This document shows, in pieces, positions 48,201 to 60,024 of a DNA stretch of 64,000 nt (positions within the stretch are counted from its first letter, which is position 1; each line of letters begins with the position of its first letter). Origin of the DNA: Trifolium pratense (taxonomy: Eukaryota; Streptophyta; Magnoliopsida; Fabales; Fabaceae). A program made the position numbers and the translations under genes. The stretch is from positions 32,463,362 to 32,527,361 of the forward strand of contig NC_060061.1 of the NCBI RefSeq assembly GCF_020283565.1. The letters are read 5' to 3'. The notes below the pieces were generated by a model. It was given only the letters and a program-made list of their open reading frames with translations, had not been told where the DNA came from and ran no database searches.

Positions 48201-49838
48201 ATTTTTATGTTAGGTGCTTTTTTGTGTATGGGTTGTTTTGTTTTTATGGTTGAGAGGAGAAAGGGTAGGTTAGCAAGCTTTGAGGAGATCCTCCGCCCCC
48301 CTTTTTTTTTCTCACTTCTGAAGTGCACTTCATATATCCATTACACTGAAAAGTGCAAATTATACTGTATTTTTTAATTGAGTAAATTCAAACTTCTGAA
48401 AAACTAAATTGCAATGTATAATAGAAATATTTTCTTTCAATATTCTGACTTTCTTTCTGCCATTTCTTGCTGTGTTCTGTGGACAGCACTTCGAGATGCT
48501 GTGCAGGCATACCGCCGAGAAGAAGAATCACAATTTTACCGGTCATCCAAAAGAAAAAGAGAACGATTTGATCAGGTGTGTATCTCTATTGCCCAAACAT
48601 GTTAGTTAATAATTTATACCTTCGTAGAGAGACTCTGCGACACATTAAAGGAAAATCAGGAACCATGTAGGCTGCTTAAGTTTCTTATACTTTAACTTGA
48701 CATCTCTGATTTTTTAACGAGATATATTTCACATAAGACAGGGTGGTTTTGGAGAGTGTGCTGTTATTGAACCATCAAGGAGTAGAGGTGTTCAATTTCC
48801 ATTTGCTGTGACGGACCGGGTTATCATAAAGGTAGTGTCCAAAAAGGCTGGAGACTACTTCTGAAAGTTATCTTTACAATTTCAGTTTATCTTCGCAATT
48901 TCATTTTATTCTTTAATTTACAAGTATAATAATTGGAGAGAAAATGGTTCAGGGGAACAAAAGAACACCACAACGCTTTGTTGGGCGTGAAGCTATTGTA
49001 ACAACACAATGCCTGAATGGATGGTCAGTGACTTTACAACTTTTTCTCTCTATTAGTTGATATCAAATCTTGGTTTGCCATGTTTGTTTATTTTTTTAAT
49101 ACAGTAACATGGCAATTTATTTATTGACTAATAAAACTGACCTGATAGAATCTAGTGGAAGTGAACTCAAACTTCATTGTTCTTACTTAAAAAGAACTAA
49201 AAACAGGGAAATGCTAACATGTGCTTGGGAACATGTTGAGAAATTTAATATCGAAATATTGTCTTAAAAGCCATGCATTCAACTCCCTAAAGGTTTAAAA
49301 ATTATTGTTTTTCAATATAAATTGTTTACTTTTGATTGCTTAACATGTATGATGTATCTTGGCGCACGAGTTTGCTATTGGGATCTGAGTTGTAGAAGTT
49401 GAATTTATATTGTTATAGATTGTAGATTTTTGTTGATAAATTTTATAGTTGGTAGGTATATCTAGAAATAATAGCGGCTTTTTTGTGGGCTGAGACATGG
49501 AAATAACGACATGCATTGTGATAAAAGTCTAACACTATTAAAAATAATAACCTACAGTGGTCAGAATAATTAGTCTAAACTAAAGGTCAGAATAATTAGA
49601 TGGTTTCTGATCTTGTACTTCCATGCCTGAATGTTGCTTTCATGGAGCTACGTTAATCTTGCTTCTGTCATTAACAAAACACTTATTTATGTACAGGTAT
49701 GTGGTGAAGACGTTGGACAATGCAGAGAGTGTGAAATTGCAGTATCGCTCCCTTGCTAAGGTTTCCGACGATCCTTCAAAACCTGTCTCCAGTAACATGG
49801 GACCTAATTGGCTTCAGATTTGCCGAACAACATCATAA
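45242..49838 (+). CDS. PUB62: U-box E3 ubiquitin ligase-like protein, PUB62/63 type (8 exons)
   Basis: Exons 45242-45722, 45857-46160, 46845-46926, 48042-48099, 48487-48575, 48742-48831, 48953-49023 and 49697-49838 keep frame at each GT-AG junction and give 438 residues. The N-terminal half is polar and probably disordered, with the motif PLVFQDDTLRFNCGG and an acidic run of Asp/Glu near 104-120. The U-box starts near 258 with DPVTGTLMDDAMILPCGHSF and continues through CCTCSQP and SLRDAV. A basic RSSKRKRERF stretch follows near 330, then a C-terminal region with NKRTPQRFVGREA. U-box proteins recruit ubiquitin-charged E2 enzymes; the substrate of this branch is unknown to me. The ATG at 45242 is preferred over one 48 bp upstream because the leader it adds is unlike the family. 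Whether it is PUB62 or PUB63 is uncertain. Confidence 0.88.
47291..47668 (+). mobile_element. Truncated inverted-repeat element in intron 3 of the U-box gene
   Basis: It begins CACTAGCGGAGCTTGG, close to the AGTGGCGGAGC end of the elements at 58291 and 52700, and ends in ggtggtcccttccctgtcc without the matching GCTCCGCC end. No superfamily assigned. Confidence 0.4.
49207..49381. mobile_element. Degenerate MITE in intron 7 of the U-box gene
   Basis: About 175 bp whose left arm (gggaaatgctaacatgtgc) resembles the MITE at 43673-43848 and whose right arm (gcgcacgagtttgctattggg) is a weak inverse match. Confidence 0.3.
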
Positions 49839-51090
49839 GACGTGGTTGATAATTCTTCTGCATGCCGCTATATGTTTAACATTATGTTGTTAACACACCA
49901 AACAAAATTTTTAGTAATTCTACTGTTGTTGTATTATTGTAAGAAAACTGTGCTAGCAGAGTTTGTAAATACAAAAGCCTTGTGATGTTGTGTTTGTTGA
50001 GAGTATAGTATCTTAGCAACCTTTTGTATCAGATTCAGTAACATAATTATATTTAAATGGAAACTATTGTGGCCTAATATGTTATTGTTACTCAATAATT
50101 GATTTTATACTTATTAGTCAGAATAATAGTTTCCTCCATGCTGAAAATCAAGACCAGCTTTTTCAGGAGAATTTGTCAAGATAACATTAAAAGTGCACCA
50201 TTCAGCTTTATTATGTTCTAACAACAGAAAAGATAACATAAAAGACAGAAGCATGTTCTAACAACATGGAAGATAACATGAAAGACAAAAGCAACTTGCT
50301 TTGGAAGATGTGGAGCTGAATCTATCTCATTCTCTCCATTAGTAGAACTCAAACAATAAGATGTGATCACAACAGTTCAACAAAAATACTAAAAGGGGGT
50401 GATTTTCACATTACCATCTCAATAGATGTTGAAAAAGCCCCTTCTTCACTATACATCCCTTTTAACCCTAATGAATCAATGATTGAGTACATCTTTTAGT
50501 GTTAATCCGATTGTACACAAGTTTTTCTATTTATATGTGACGAAAGATGCTTTTAGAAATAGAATTATTCATACTTTTGTTTGATTTTTCTACATTACAT
50601 TGTTATAGATGTTTTTGGACTATATGTCAATCTTGTATTATTAGAAAAATCTAAACATATGTAGCAATTTTAAACTATTCTAGTTATCTTTAATACATTG
50701 TCACTTATTTTTATCACAACATTAAAAATATGCACCACTTTCTATTTTGTAGTTGCTCAAACAAGAATTTGTGAATTTATCTCCTCCTACATGCTAATTA
50801 GAAATCACAATTGAACTTGAAAATGAAAGCCAGCTGATACGATGCACTCTCCCACACTCATAACCAACCAGTACGATTTTGAAAACACTCGACTCATTTA
50901 AAAGAAAGACATATATATAAGCAATCGATGAAGTGGTGGCAATAACTTCTGGTGATGGATGCAAGATGTGAGGTGGGGGCCATGGGATGGGAGAAGCATC
51001 ATCTAAGTGTAGAATGATACATTTTGATTGGATATGACCTCATTACCATGTGATGTTGTTGGATATCCCTTAACTCGTATACGTATTATG
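49839..51090. other. 3' flank of the U-box gene and spacer
   Basis: AT-rich, no coding frame of substance. A short direct repeat (agataacat.aaagac.aaagc with ttctaacaac) occurs at about 50216 and 50256. Confidence 0.4.
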
Positions 51091-52611
51091 GGCGGATTCT
51101 AGTGTGGGGAATGGGATTAGGTCTCCCATTAGTGAGGGAGTAAAGAAAACCATTTTCAACCATTTAGATCAACTCAGTGGTTCAGATTAAAAACGATAAC
51201 ATGTGTGATTGTTACATATGATCCCGTCATCATTTTATTCCTTATATTAAAAAATCAAAATAATTCAAATACGTCCTGAAATTTGTAATTAAATTATTTT
51301 AAAAATTGGTTTATATAATCCTAAATAATAAATTATGCAATTAAAGATTCAATTACAAAAAATAAAAGGCTTAATTAGTCTATTGGTCCTTAAAGACATT
51401 TTAGGTTTTACAATGGTCCCTTAAAGAAAAAAATGTCAGGATTGGTCCCTTAAAGAAAAAAGGTCCGGATTGGTCCCCTAAAGACATATATTTTTGTCAT
51501 ATTGGTAATTTCCGTTAAATTTTAACTCCAAATATAACAAAAAATTCTAATAGTTAAAATTTTAAAAATTAATAAGATTTTTGGTGGAGCACTTACACTT
51601 AATGACATCCACAATTCAGTCTACTAAAACTAACGTTTTTTTGTAAAAAATTGACGAAAATGACTAATTGAGAAACAGATGTATCTTTAAGGGATCAATG
51701 CTGACTTCTTTTTTTTTTTTCTTTTTCTTGAAGGGATCATTGTGAAATCTAAAATATCTTTAAGAAACCAAAAATAAAATTAAAGAAGTTTCATCCAAAT
51801 CTGGGTTCGTCCACTTTATCATATCATTGTTATTCTTATTCTCAATCTCATCTTTTTCATCATCATTGTTTTCAACCTCATGAATGTGGCAACTTAAGCA
51901 AAGAAATTCTAACATCCAAACATAACAAAGAAGAGAACCAAATCACAAATTCTTTCACATATAAATACAGATCTGGACATAAAATTAGAAAAATAACAAA
52001 GAAGGAAATTGCCCCCACATATTACAGCTACTTGCGCAAGAGAGAAGGGAATCAAGAAATCGAAGGCTACATTTGGTGTTGACAGGCGAAGAAATGAAAA
52101 GAACAAAGCTAATGAAAAGAAGCTTTGACCACCACACATTTGCATATGTTGCTTGCTTCTAAAAACAACTTTAGGGATTTTTTTTTATTCATTTATCTCC
52201 ACAGATTCTATTTTAAAATCATCATCTAACTCATTGCCTCTTGCAAGTTGCAAGTATCTGGGTATAACGGTATACCGAAATTTGGGTTTATATGCTTTTC
52301 TTTTCCTTATTTATTTTTTTTTTAATTTATGGGTTTCAACTTTCAATATGATGAAATTAATTTTTGGGTTTCAAATGGATATGATAAACTCATGAACACT
52401 AATCAATGGAGTAATTTTGTCAAAAAAGAATAAATTAATGGAGTAATTTTTTAACATAAAGATTGTGTCCTTCTGTCCTAATCATATGTAACAATTACAC
52501 ATGTTATCATTTTTAATCTGAACCACTTATTTGATCTGAATGGTTGAAAATAGTTTTGCTTACTCCCTCACTGATGAGGGACCTATTCCCCTCCCCACAC
52601 TAGAATCCGCC
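51091..52611. mobile_element. 1.5-kb element with about 135-bp inverted ends (Mutator-like architecture)
   Basis: The left end, from GGCGGATTCTAGTGTGGGG (51091-51232), is matched in reverse complement by 52481-52611, which ends CCCCACACTAGAATCCGCC. The arms are around 85-90% identical by eye and include a shared GATAACATGTGTRATTGTTA block. Such long terminal inverted repeats are typical of Mutator-like elements. No clean 9-bp duplication is seen (cgtattatg against attattgta), and no transposase. A smaller inverted-repeat element is inserted at 51369. Confidence 0.7.
51369..51785. mobile_element. 417-bp inverted-repeat element nested in the 1.5-kb element
   Basis: The left end GCTTAATTAGTCTATTGGTC and the next 35 bp (CCTTAAAGACATTTTAGG...) are matched in reverse complement at 51730-51785. 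Internal copies of TTGGTCCCTTAAAG are present. This type is frequent in legume genomes. The target duplication is unclear. Confidence 0.65.
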
Positions 52612-52689
52612 ATTATTGTAGTTCCAAATTAGTTAAATGATTGAAGTCTTATATTAGACCCCTCACAATAAACATGGTTTGTTCATACA

Positions 52690-52985
52690 CCTACTTAAAC
52701 GTGATCAAAATTTTTGTTTTGTATTTTATGTTTTGATTTTAGTCACTTTAAAAAAATTCAGCAAGTTTTAGTTTCATTATGATATTTAGTTTTTGCTTTT
52801 ATTATATCAATTCATGTGTAAACCTTCACATTTTTTAATGAGTTTTTCTATTTATTTTTATAATATTACTATGAATCTTTTCCACTTAAAATTAGAATTT
52901 TTTATTCATTTATGGGTACAAATCACTGCAAAAATAAAAAAATTGTGGCGGACTGTGGCTCTCCCCGTTTCATGAACAGCTCCGC
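52690..52985. mobile_element. Fragment of the GGCGGAGC-ended element family
   Basis: It is similar to the interior of the element at 58291-59052 (ttcaattcatgtgtaaac, then cacattttttaat and ctatgaatcttt) and ends CAGCTCCGCCGCTGTG at 52978. The left end is missing. Confidence 0.5.
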
Positions 52986-53433
52986 CGCTGTGTGAGACTT
53001 ATAACGAAGACATATAACAATATTTGTTTTGAAACATCATATAACAATATTAATTAGAAATTTATTTGAAAATAGAAGCAATAAATTTATCTAATTATTT
53101 TATTTATTTTTTACTTAAGTTTTATCTAAATGATTTTAAATGATTTTTATACAGGAACAAGGTGTTTTGTCAAATATAAATGCTTATATTTAAAGATGTA
53201 TATAGTAGTTGACTAGTTCACATACCTGCTCCCATGTGATGTCTCGGTCAAAGTTTATACACTTTCACCTTGAAGTCCATGGTTCCAAGTAGGTAAAGAA
53301 GGAGATGGGAGAATCCAAGTTGAGTTGTTCACATTAAAATCTCCATGCTTAGATTCTATTTATTTATTTTTTTGTTTTGATGTACGGTTGATATTGAGTA
53401 GAGTAAGGTATCAGTAGGATTGTGTGATATACT
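52986..53433. other. Spacer, nothing recognised
   Basis: AT-rich, no coding frame, no clear element. Confidence 0.4.
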
Positions 53434-53597
53434 TTTCGTGAACTTAATTCAGTTGATAGAGATATCACACTATAAGTATAAGAGCCGAGGTTATTGTCAA
53501 AACAAAAGTATAGAGTTAAGGTTTGAACTCCGGACACTTCAATTATTCATCTTTAAAGTAGATTTTCCAGTCATTAGACTACTTGATGATAAAAAAA
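53434..53597 (+). mobile_element. Degenerate tRNA-derived SINE
   Basis: A-box-like acttaattcagttgatag and B-box-like ggtttgaactccgg, then a 3' part (ctttaaagtagattttccag) nearly identical to the SINE at 61300, and an A-rich tail. Confidence 0.6.
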
Positions 53598-54249
53598 ATA
53601 CTATTGTATATATTTTTATCCATGCAGTTTAACAAAAAAATACTCATATATGGTCGCATATCTGCACGAGTAACAACCTTTCTACCCATGCCCATATTAT
53701 TTGTATATCCAAATATCTATACTTGTACCTTTTACCCACATTTTTACTAAAAATAAATCGATCAATTATAAAATATCATATCATTTTAATAGAATTATTG
53801 CTTTTTAAAAGATTTTAATGTTGACTCAAAAATTATAAACAAAATTATTACTAATCTCATACTAAAATTCATATCTCTATTGACATATTCACATCATTTT
53901 TAAGTTATGTTATAATTTTTTGAGAATTAAAATATTTATTTTTTTAAATAAATCATTTCTTTAAATAGAATGCTTAAAGAGTGTCCCAAAAATACTTGTT
54001 AGTAAAAATCATTTTTTTAAAGTGAAATACATATATTCAGCGGATATATGTAGCACACGAGTACTAAAATACATATATTCACTTATTTTAGCGGGTAATT
54101 ACTCATATTCGTACTCGTATTTAAAATACGAATTTTTATCCTCTTATTTTGAATATTTTTCAGGGATATCCACTTAGATAAGAGTTCAATTGTGATCCTA
54201 ATGAGATGCTTAGATTCTTTTTCACATTCATTATATTGCCGCAATAAAT

Positions 54250-54440
54250 TACTCCATCCGTCTCAAAATAAATGACATAATTTTGACTTAGTGTACTATT
54301 CATATAATCTGATTTGACCATATTTTTCTACTAATATACACAAACAAATATTAACATATGAGATGTTGTTTGATTGGTCTCGACAAGTATTTTCAAAATA
54401 TACAATTTTTATACTTTAATAATAAATAACTAAAGATATT
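54250..54440. mobile_element. Stowaway-like MITE, left end only
   Basis: It starts TACTCCATCCGTCTCAAAAT, the hallmark end of plant Stowaway (Tc1/mariner) MITEs. The right arm is not recognisable and the next element starts there. Confidence 0.5.
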
Positions 54441-54582
54441 ACTCTCTCCGGTTCTTAATATATATAAGAAGTTTACTTTTTAGATATATTGAAATATTGA
54501 TGTATCTAGATATCTAGATACATCAATATTTCAATGTATATAAAAAATAAACTTTTTCTTATATTAAGAACCGGTGAGAATA
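54440..54582. mobile_element. Stowaway-like palindromic MITE
   Basis: Almost a perfect palindrome: CTCTCTCCGGTTCTTAATAT on the left and its inverse ATATTAAGAACCGGTGAGAA on the right, meeting at atctagatatctagat. TA dinucleotides flank both ends, as for Tc1/mariner insertions. Confidence 0.8.
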
Positions 54583-55460
54583 TTAAGAATCAAAGTTGTG
54601 CATTAACAAATAAAATGTGAACAAACAAATCATTTATTATGGGACCTAGAGGGTAATTAAAAACCACACGGGAGATTCAATAGTAATTAATTATTTAACT
54701 AGCCCATATCTTCCGCATTTTAAATACACTGAAAATGCTTCAGTAAAAAAAATACGGTGGAAAAGCTGACATGGAAAATAATATTCCAATGTGTCATCCA
54801 CATTGCACTCTACCAACCATTCTTTACACAAAAACCAATGTCCCGCGTGTGCCCGCCTTCATAATCCATGCACTTTCCCCGTGTAACCTCGTGCTTTTCT
54901 CATCTTCCTCTCATCACGTCACACTCCCAATCATCTACACCCATCCCTTCAATACCCCACTTCTCCAACCTCATCCACACCGTTCATTTCAATCAAAACC
55001 CCCAAAAGTAATCGCAACTAACGATCCTCTCAATCCGCAACAATAAATTCTCACTCGTTCGCGTGTGTAACCCGTGAGGAACACATAAAGCCACGTTCCT
55101 ATGTTAACAAACCTCGTGCCATTCGGATTTACACGTTTAAATTAAAGGTTAATCCTTTCACAACAAAGCAATTACGGTATGTGAAGTGTTTTCAATTGTA
55201 AACTAATCTGACTCAGCTTTGAATCCTGACCCTTTCTTTTTGAACGCGTCACTTAAATAACAAACAATCTTCGTCATATCCTTTCATCTGTGTTCTGCTC
55301 TTTCACATTCTTGTTGTTTTTTATCATCCTTAAAAACACCGAAACATCACACAGCACAAATCCACTTACCGGTTTCGGTTTTTGTTTTCTCATCTTGTTC
55401 CTCTGATCAGTGTTTGTTTCTTTGTTCTTCCAACTTTCTTCTCTCCGGCCATCTTCATCG
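54583..55460 (+). promoter_or_regulatory. Upstream region and leader of the plastid-protein gene
   Basis: C-richer stretch (54770-55050) then a CT-rich leader (55380-55460) directly before the ATG. No sharp TATA box can be assigned. An open frame at 54771-55046 lacks family resemblance and is not called. Confidence 0.4.
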
Positions 55461-56186
55461 ATGGCTTCTTCTACGTCGTCTCTAGGCATTGCTTGCGGCG
55501 GAAACAACCGTTTCGCCGCCGGAGTTGGTATTAAGAAGAGTGTGTCAGTCTCTTTTGTGTCGATCGGGGATTGGAATCGATCGACGGTGAGGAAAGGGAG
55601 GATTGCGGCGGTGATGACGGGGAGAGGAGAGGAGAATCGGATGATTGTGGAACAGGGGAAAAACAGGGGAGGAGGAACGAGAGACGCTGTTGAGGCTCAA
55701 GAGAAGCTTGATCGGTGGATGAAGGAATCGGTGGTGGATATTGTGAAGAATTTGAAAGATGCACCGTTGCTGGTTCAAGTTTATTCAAAGAAGAAAGGTG
55801 AAACGATGTTAGCGACGGAGAAAGAAGTTGTGGTGGATGATTGGGAGTTGGTGAAGGAGAGATGGGAGAATGGAGAGACTCCAATGCCGGAGGGTGTTAT
55901 TTTTGTGGAGGAGTTGGGTGAAGATGAGACGGCGGAGAACGGTGGTGAAAGGGGGTTGAAAGAAAGAACGACGAAGGTTTGGGGAGTAGTTGTTCAAGGG
56001 AAAGGTGTCGGGTGTGACCCGGTTTGTTATTTATTGAAAACGAGTCGGGTCGGTTCAGGACCCGGTACAGGAATGGGTGTTTTCTCGACCCACTTTTGCT
56101 TGGTGAGAGTGAAGGATTTTAGAGAAACTGCAAAGTCTCAACTTAAAAATTGTTGGCTTCAACGGACTCATTTGCTTAGAAAGTGA
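55461..56186 (+). CDS. Conserved plant protein of unknown function, probably plastid-targeted (intronless)
   Basis: 241 residues from the ATG at 55461 to TGA at 56184-56186; an upstream in-frame ATG at 55410 would only add leader sequence. The first 50 residues are rich in Ser, Thr, Arg and Val and poor in acids (MASSTSSLGIACGGNN...), like a chloroplast transit peptide. The mature part is acidic and starts near EAQEKLDRWMKESVVDIVKN, continues with PLLVQVYSK and ETPMPEGVIFVEEL, and has a Gly-rich CYLLKTSRVGSG and a C-terminal THFCLVRVKDF. I know this pattern only as a plant-specific family without an assigned biochemical role (possibly the DUF7804 group; not verified). GC is well above the flanks, as usual for a coding single-exon gene. 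Confidence 0.75.
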   Translation: MASSTSSLGIACGGNNRFAAGVGIKKSVSVSFVSIGDWNRSTVRKGRIAAVMTGRGEENRMIVEQGKNRGGGTRDAVEAQEKLDRWMKESVVDIVKNLKDAPLLVQVYSKKKGETMLATEKEVVVDDWELVKERWENGETPMPEGVIFVEELGEDETAENGGERGLKERTTKVWGVVVQGKGVGCDPVCYLLKTSRVGSGPGTGMGVFSTHFCLVRVKDFRETAKSQLKNCWLQRTHLLRK

Positions 56187-57698
56187 TTAATCGATTTTAT
56201 TTGATTAATTAAATTCATGTTGTACAGTTTTAGGATGCAATTTTTTCAGAGTTGCTACAATATCATCATCATCATAAATGGTGTGGATTTTGTATAGGGC
56301 TAAAGCCAATATTATTTGCACTAATTGGATTATTGATCGATTGATCAAACTCTGAAAACGCCACTTGTTTGTACTTTCTTGAATTATTTTTGCTGTAACT
56401 ATTGATAATTTAAGGGATTCAATATTTGAATAGTAAGGGTCACGTAGATAGGTACACACTAAGATTCTATTCGGCATAGTTGATAAGCTAGTTTACCGTG
56501 GACGAATCTATAGCGAATGATTTATAAGTTACATTTTGACTTAAACCAACAAGTTAGTTTATCATAGACATTTGAATTGTTTTAACTATAAAATGAATTT
56601 ACCATTTCATTTGTCGTTAAAGATTTTGGTTTTCTGCACGTGATGAGAAAAAATAAAGTTGATCCTGAACTTGATAGGAATCTATCATAAGCTTCTGTTG
56701 CTGACGTGACATTCAAAGTCTCTTCAATGCAAGACTTCTGACTCTTCATATCCGATCTTCTAACTTTGACTTCTTCAAATTCTAGTACTCAAATTCAGTC
56801 TTACTTCTAACTTTTGAACAAAAACTCAAGTTTTTCTTCAAAAGAACAAGTTCTCGTAATTGTATATCTTCATTTAAATTTTAATTTGTGGTCGTGCACA
56901 CTTTAACATATATTAGCAAATTTGTTCTTTTAATATTTTGTTATCATCAAAACTCTAAGATATTGTACAAAACCAATTTTTTCAAAGAAACACTTTTTTA
57001 ACCTTAATAATATAATTATATATCTAATTCAAGGTTGTCGGAATATAATTTTTACATCAACTCATTTTGGCTAAGTTGAATCAAAATGTAGATTTAATTC
57101 GTAAACTTATAGAGTTTACCTCATATTAAAATAAATATATATAATATATATTTTAACTTATTTAATTTTGAATGAAAATCTAAAATTAATTATTTTATTT
57201 AGAAATGTAAGTGTTATGAATATTAATTAAAGAAAATATGACAAAATTGATATATTACTAATTTTAAATTTTAGATAATTCACATTTAATTGACCTTCTC
57301 TCATTCTCATTAGTTGAATATGACTATAGTCATGCATTACAAAAACAAATAACACAATAACTATATGCTTATTAATATATCTTGTAAATAAACAATATCT
57401 CTCTCATTCTTTTTCAAGTATTAAATATGACTTTTGAATCATGTATGACATGTGGGATTGTATTTTATGTATGATTGAAATACAAAGTGATTATATATTT
57501 TAACTCCTATTGTTTTATTTTATTTTTATGAAACCCTATTATATTATGTATCTTTTTTTACAACATTTATGCATCTATTATTTATCAAATAACTTATTAC
57601 ATTTAAATATCCACAAATTTTAGCTCATTTGGCAAAAATGTCGAAATTGTTTGATACACATGTACTAAAAATTATTATCTATCTAATACTTAATATAC
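56187..57698. other. 3' flank and AT-rich spacer
   Basis: No coding frame or clear element in 1.5 kb; a few short low-complexity tracts. Confidence 0.45.
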
Positions 57699-57845
57699 TC
57701 CTTCCGTTCCTCCGTCCCCTTTTATAAGAAAAAAAAAATTCTTTTTAGGATAATTGAATAATTGATATACTGTCTATAATATACACCAAATATATAATTA
57801 TTCGACCATGAATTTTTGCTTATAAAAAAGAACATATAAAGTATA
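57699..57845. mobile_element. Eroded Stowaway-like MITE
   Basis: Left end TACTCCTTCCGTTCC and an A-rich tract; the right arm (cttataaaaaagaacat) is a partial inverse of ccttttataagaaaa. Confidence 0.45.
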
Positions 57846-58290
57846 TTATTATAAAAAATAATCACAAGTGTAAATAATTGTTACTTCTATCATTATTAGC
57901 ATATACAATAATTATGTATTTAGTCCAAATTTTTAACCAAATACTTCAACTTTCTTTGACCAATTTTCTCCTATATTTTGGGATGAGGAGTACTATTATA
58001 AAAAAAATTAAGAGTCTCTCTAGATATGATGTTATATTCATTACTAATATGATAAAATTAAACTTTTGAATGGACAAAAAAAATAAGTTTTGGAATGGTT
58101 AGGTGAAAGCACATGAGTTTAGGTGATTTTACTAATTTTATAGGGAGTCAAATCGTATAAACTCGTTTTGAAATTTGATTTTACTCCAAATGATTTTAAG
58201 TATTGTTTAACACGAAAGTCATACCTAAAAATATAAAATCCATTGGATTTATGATTTAAAATGAGATTTTAACAACATTGATCTATAATT

Positions 58291-59052
58291 ACCAGTGGCG
58301 GAGCAAGACGAAAAAACTGGGGTGGGCCGCTATAAATATAAACGGGGTTTGAATCGTAAATATTTGAAATTCATGTATGTATTACTATGATTATACTCAT
58401 AAGGATTAAATAAGTTTTTAGAGTTTATCAATATACTATATTTCAATTTTAATCTCTTTAAAAAATTTCAAGCAAGTTTTGGTCTTTCCGAATGTTTTTC
58501 ATCATGACATTTGTCCTATTTTTAAGTCAATTCATGTGTAAACTTCACATTTTTTTTAATTAGTTCTAGTATTTATAATTGTAATATTATATGAATCTTT
58601 CTCACAAAAATTTATAATTTTTTAACCAAAGATAGATTAAACATGAATTTTTATACACTAAAACTCTATTTTAAATAAAAAAATTAAATACTTTTTAAAA
58701 CAAAAAGAATATTTTGACAAAATAAATAACACATTTTATAACATTTAATAGGTTATTAAATAATATAACATTAGAAGAGGTGCTTCAAAAAGTAAATTAA
58801 AAGGGACATTTGAACTATTAAGAATAAAAAATAAAAATAGCAGAACAAGTTTAACGGGAGTTTGAAATAAGGGTCTGAAACCCCCGCAACTAAAGCGTAG
58901 TGGGAGAGTTCTGAATACAAATACGCCGTAGCGGGGGTTTGTAACCGCCGCCCTCTACTACCAAAACCGCCGCTACACAGTGTACTAATGAAAAAAAAAT
59001 TAAAAATTTTGGGGCGGGCCATGACCCTGCCCAGCCCACATGCAGCTCCGCC
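58291..59052. mobile_element. Inverted-repeat DNA element with GGCGGAGC ends
   Basis: It begins AGTGGCGGAGCAAG and ends GCAGCTCCGCC. The interior has a patch of CCCCCGC / GCGGGGG and CCGCCG words (58880-58980). A MITE (59056-59429) sits directly on its right edge, which may explain the missing last bases. Superfamily not assigned. Confidence 0.55.
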
Positions 59053-59055
59053 TTA

Positions 59056-59429
59056 CTCTCTCCATTGTTTTGTAAGTGTATTTTGACCGTGAATTTAGCG
59101 TTTCTATTTAATTGTCGTTTTGGTATTTTAAGGGTATGATTTATCAACTATACCCTTTGTCAATTACTCTTATCTTTTTCAATAAAATTAATTAATTTTA
59201 TATACTTGGAAAACTAAAGTTTGTGTTTTTTGGTACATAACATATTAATTTTGTTTTACCTAACATATTAAATTCATTGGAAAGAGAAAGTGTGTGCATA
59301 AAAATAGAATTTTATTGGGGAATTAAAATGAAAGTATAGTAGGAAGAAAAAAAATATGCAAAAATACATTTCGCTAATTTGGTGTTAGTGTTACTATTCC
59401 AAAACAACATTTAAAAAGAAACGGAGGAG
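59056..59429. mobile_element. Stowaway-like MITE, 374 bp
   Basis: Left end CTCTCTCCATTGTTTTG and right end AAAGAAACGGAGGAG are imperfect inverse copies, each flanked by TA. Confidence 0.65.
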
Positions 59430-59514
59430 TATATTGCTAAGATTGTTCCGGTTTCGCACGGATTTTATCCTAGTATAGTATTTAGTATAGTATTAATATG
59501 TGTTATTCACTAAA

Positions 59515-59940
59515 AAAGACGGAAAAGTGTTATAAGTGGAACCACATAACCTTAAAATAGGCCTAACATTTATGTATAGTGCCACATGTTTTTGTTTTTT
59601 GTCAAAACATTTGTTCACGAGTATATATCTAGCTACTCAATTTGTTACATCATACCATAAATATACTTGACGACACTTCAAAGCCCAGAGTCAAAGGCTC
59701 GATCGTTGTAATTTGTTTTCTAACCCCTTCATATATTTTATTTGACTATTTCACTCATATTATGACTATCTAGCGTTATATAAGTCGCTTTATAACAATT
59801 CTCATATTATCATTTGATGTCAATATCATTCACTTTATAACCGTTATTTTATCACTGATTTACTCATGATATTTTGTTAATTTCTCTCTATATCGACTCG
59901 TTCATGTTGATTATTTTTTTTTGTTCGTTGTAAACCTTTC
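59515..59940 (+). repeat. Promoter-like repeat block, copy 1
   Basis: Shares with copies 2 and 3 the order: ccttaaaataggyctrac, ttcactcatattatgac, aattctcatattat and gttaatttctctctat. No gene follows. Divergence is large, with many small insertions. Confidence 0.55.
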
Positions 59941-60024
59941 TAGTCGACCTCAGTACGTCTTGTGTTGGGGAGACTGTTTTTGTTAATATATCTCTTTTTG
60001 ACTTGTTAAAAAAAATAAAAAAAT

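Noticed and set aside
54771..55046. 91-residue frame upstream of the plastid-protein gene
   Set aside because: Low-complexity His/Pro/Ser composition, no family resemblance, and it sits in the promoter and leader region.
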